6,397 nt of DNA from Paracoccaceae bacterium. Its GTDB lineage: Bacteria; Pseudomonadota; Alphaproteobacteria; Rhodobacterales; Rhodobacteraceae. Each line of letters begins with the position of its first letter. The stretch's first letter is position 1. Both the position numbers and the translations under genes were made by a program. This document shows positions 5,422-6,397 of the stretch, piece by piece. Below the pieces are notes generated by a model. That model saw nothing but the letters and a program-made list of their open reading frames with translations. It did not search any database and had not been told where the DNA came from. Where the stretch lies: contig SKWP01000154.1 in assembly GCA_007128865.1 (NCBI GenBank), positions 1 to 6,397 on the forward strand. Direction: 5' to 3'.

Positions 5422-6397
5422 ATGCGTACACCTTCGGCTCTAGCCGTGTCGGCGCTTGCGCTGACGCTAACTGCCGGCCCGCTCGCGGCCGAAACCGTCC
5501 TGCGCTATTCGCAATGGTTGCCGCCGACCCACCAGCTGCGGGTCAATGTCATTGACCCCTATCTGGAACGCTGGGCCGAGGTGACCGACGGCGCCGTGCG
5601 CGTCGAGGCGACACCGGCCATCGTCGGCACCCTGCCCGGACAGTTCGACGCTGCACTGGATGGCATCGTCGATATCGTGTTCATCCTGAACGGGGTGACG
5701 CCCGGCCGGCTGGACCTGCAGCAGGTGGGCGAGCTGCCGTTCCTGGGCAACAGCGCCGAGGCAACCTCGGTGGCATACTGGCGCACCTATCAGGAGCATC
5801 TGTCGCGCTACGGGGAATTCGACGGGGTGGTGCCGCTGGCGGTGTTCACCCACGGACCGGGCGCGATCTACCTGAACAGCGGCATCATGACCTCGCTCGA
5901 TGACGTGCGCGGCAAACGGCTGCGGGTCGGATCCGAGGCGGTGGGTCGTGCGGTCAGCGCCCTGGGGGCGGTGCCGGTGCAGACCCCGCTGAACGAGATC
6001 TACGAGGTGCTTTCCACCGGCGTGGTGGACGGGGTGCTGATGAATCTCGAGGCGGCGCAGAGCTTCAACCTGATCGATGTGCTGCCCGATGCCTCGCAGA
6101 TCCCCGGCGGCATCTACAACCTGACGATGTCGATCCTGATCAACGAAGACAGCTGGAACGCGCTGGCGCCCGAACACCAGGAGGCGATCATGGCGATCTC
6201 GGGCGAGCCGCTGGTGCGCGAGCTCGGCCGCTGGCAGGATCTGAACGATCAGGCCGGCATCGCCGCGCTGGAGGCCGCGGGCCGCACTGTCGCGCCCATC
6301 CCCGACGAGCTGGCCGCCCGGATGCAGGCGGAACTGGCGCCGGTGTTCGGCGCCTGGTTTGATAGCGCCCGGGAAAAGGGTGTCGGGGATCCCGAAG
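5422..6397 (+). CDS. dctP: TRAP transporter solute-binding protein, DctP family, 3' end cut off
   Basis: The frame is open from the ATG at 5422 to the window edge, giving 325 residues; DctP proteins have about 320-340, so only the last few are likely missing. AGGAG (5411-5415) stands 6 nt before the start. Residues 1-23 form a Sec signal peptide ending in Leu-Ala-Ala. The mature periplasmic protein begins with the typical first strand, VLRYSQWLPPTH (26-37). It has GTLPGQFDAALDGIVDIVF (69-87), the hinge region GKRLRVGS (164-171) and the stretch PVQTPLNEIYEVLSTGVVDG (185-204). Arg168 matches the conserved arginine that binds the ligand carboxylate in this family, so an organic acid or amino acid is the likely cargo. 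It should deliver this to a DctQ/DctM membrane complex, whose genes normally follow and would lie to the right. The gene is divergent from the PaaG-like hydratase, which suggests that the imported acid is degraded as its CoA ester. The exact ligand cannot be read. Confidence 0.93.
   Translation, partial: MRTPSALAVSALALTLTAGPLAAETVLRYSQWLPPTHQLRVNVIDPYLERWAEVTDGAVRVEATPAIVGTLPGQFDAALDGIVDIVFILNGVTPGRLDLQQVGELPFLGNSAEATSVAYWRTYQEHLSRYGEFDGVVPLAVFTHGPGAIYLNSGIMTSLDDVRGKRLRVGSEAVGRAVSALGAVPVQTPLNEIYEVLSTGVVDGVLMNLEAAQSFNLIDVLPDASQIPGGIYNLTMSILINEDSWNALAPEHQEAIMAISGEPLVRELGRWQDLNDQAGIAALEAAGRTVAPIPDELAARMQAELAPVFGAWFDSAREKGVGDPE

Noticed and set aside
5467..6177. 236-codon open frame on the minus strand
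   Set aside because: It is antisense to the DctP-family gene, which has a signal peptide, ribosome binding site and family motifs. The antisense product is His/Arg/Gln-rich without domains.
1..6397. CRISPR arrays, insertion sequences, att sites, tRNA or rRNA genes
   Set aside because: No regularly spaced repeats, transposase motifs, terminal inverted repeats or RNA-gene signatures were seen on either strand.

Overview
The window is high-GC DNA with the gene content and codon style of an alphaproteobacterium, most likely of the Rhodobacteraceae type. This rests on strong G/C preference at third positions, a DctP-type TRAP transporter binding protein, PaaG-like and MECR-like acyl-CoA enzymes, and a CueO-type multicopper oxidase. 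The assignment is inference from style and family content; no rRNA, tRNA or other phylogenetic marker is present.

Layout: six genes are supported, and each lies on the opposite strand from its neighbour. From left to right they are: a small secreted two-cysteine protein (-, 309-635); a Tat-exported CueO-like multicopper oxidase, probably starting at a TTG codon (+, 1019-2605); an NAD-type short-chain dehydrogenase (-, 2634-3416); an MECR/ETR-like 2-enoyl thioester reductase (+, 3506-4513); a PaaG-like enoyl-CoA hydratase/isomerase (-, 4528-5316); and a TRAP transporter solute-binding protein (+, from 5422) that runs off the right edge with its last codons missing. Two convergent pairs are packed tightly (28 and 14 nt between stop codons). 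Three divergent pairs leave control regions of 383, 89 and 105 nt. Bases 1-308 hold no confident gene but contain an AT-rich, promoter-like stretch pointing left.

The left part (1-2605) is a periplasmic copper/redox unit. The oxidase carries all four copper-binding motifs and has a His-rich start to its mature chain, but it lacks the Met-rich insert of E. coli CueO. The small protein is transcribed divergently from the shared 383-nt region and is also predicted to be periplasmic. The right part (2634-6397) looks like organic-acid uptake and acyl-CoA metabolism: a binding protein with the conserved carboxylate-binding arginine, an enoyl-CoA hydratase/isomerase, an enoyl thioester reductase and a 3-hydroxyacyl/ketoacyl-type SDR. 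No CoA ligase, thiolase or regulator is visible, so substrate and direction are unknown. The 105-nt gap between the hydratase and the TRAP gene carries a perfect TACAA-TC-TTGTA inverted repeat touching a plausible -35 element, suggesting shared control.

Nothing here is clearly a new system. The points most worth a second look are the oxidase start and N-terminus, the small divergent secreted protein, the operator at 5350-5361, and the in-frame hexanucleotide repeat in the reductase gene.
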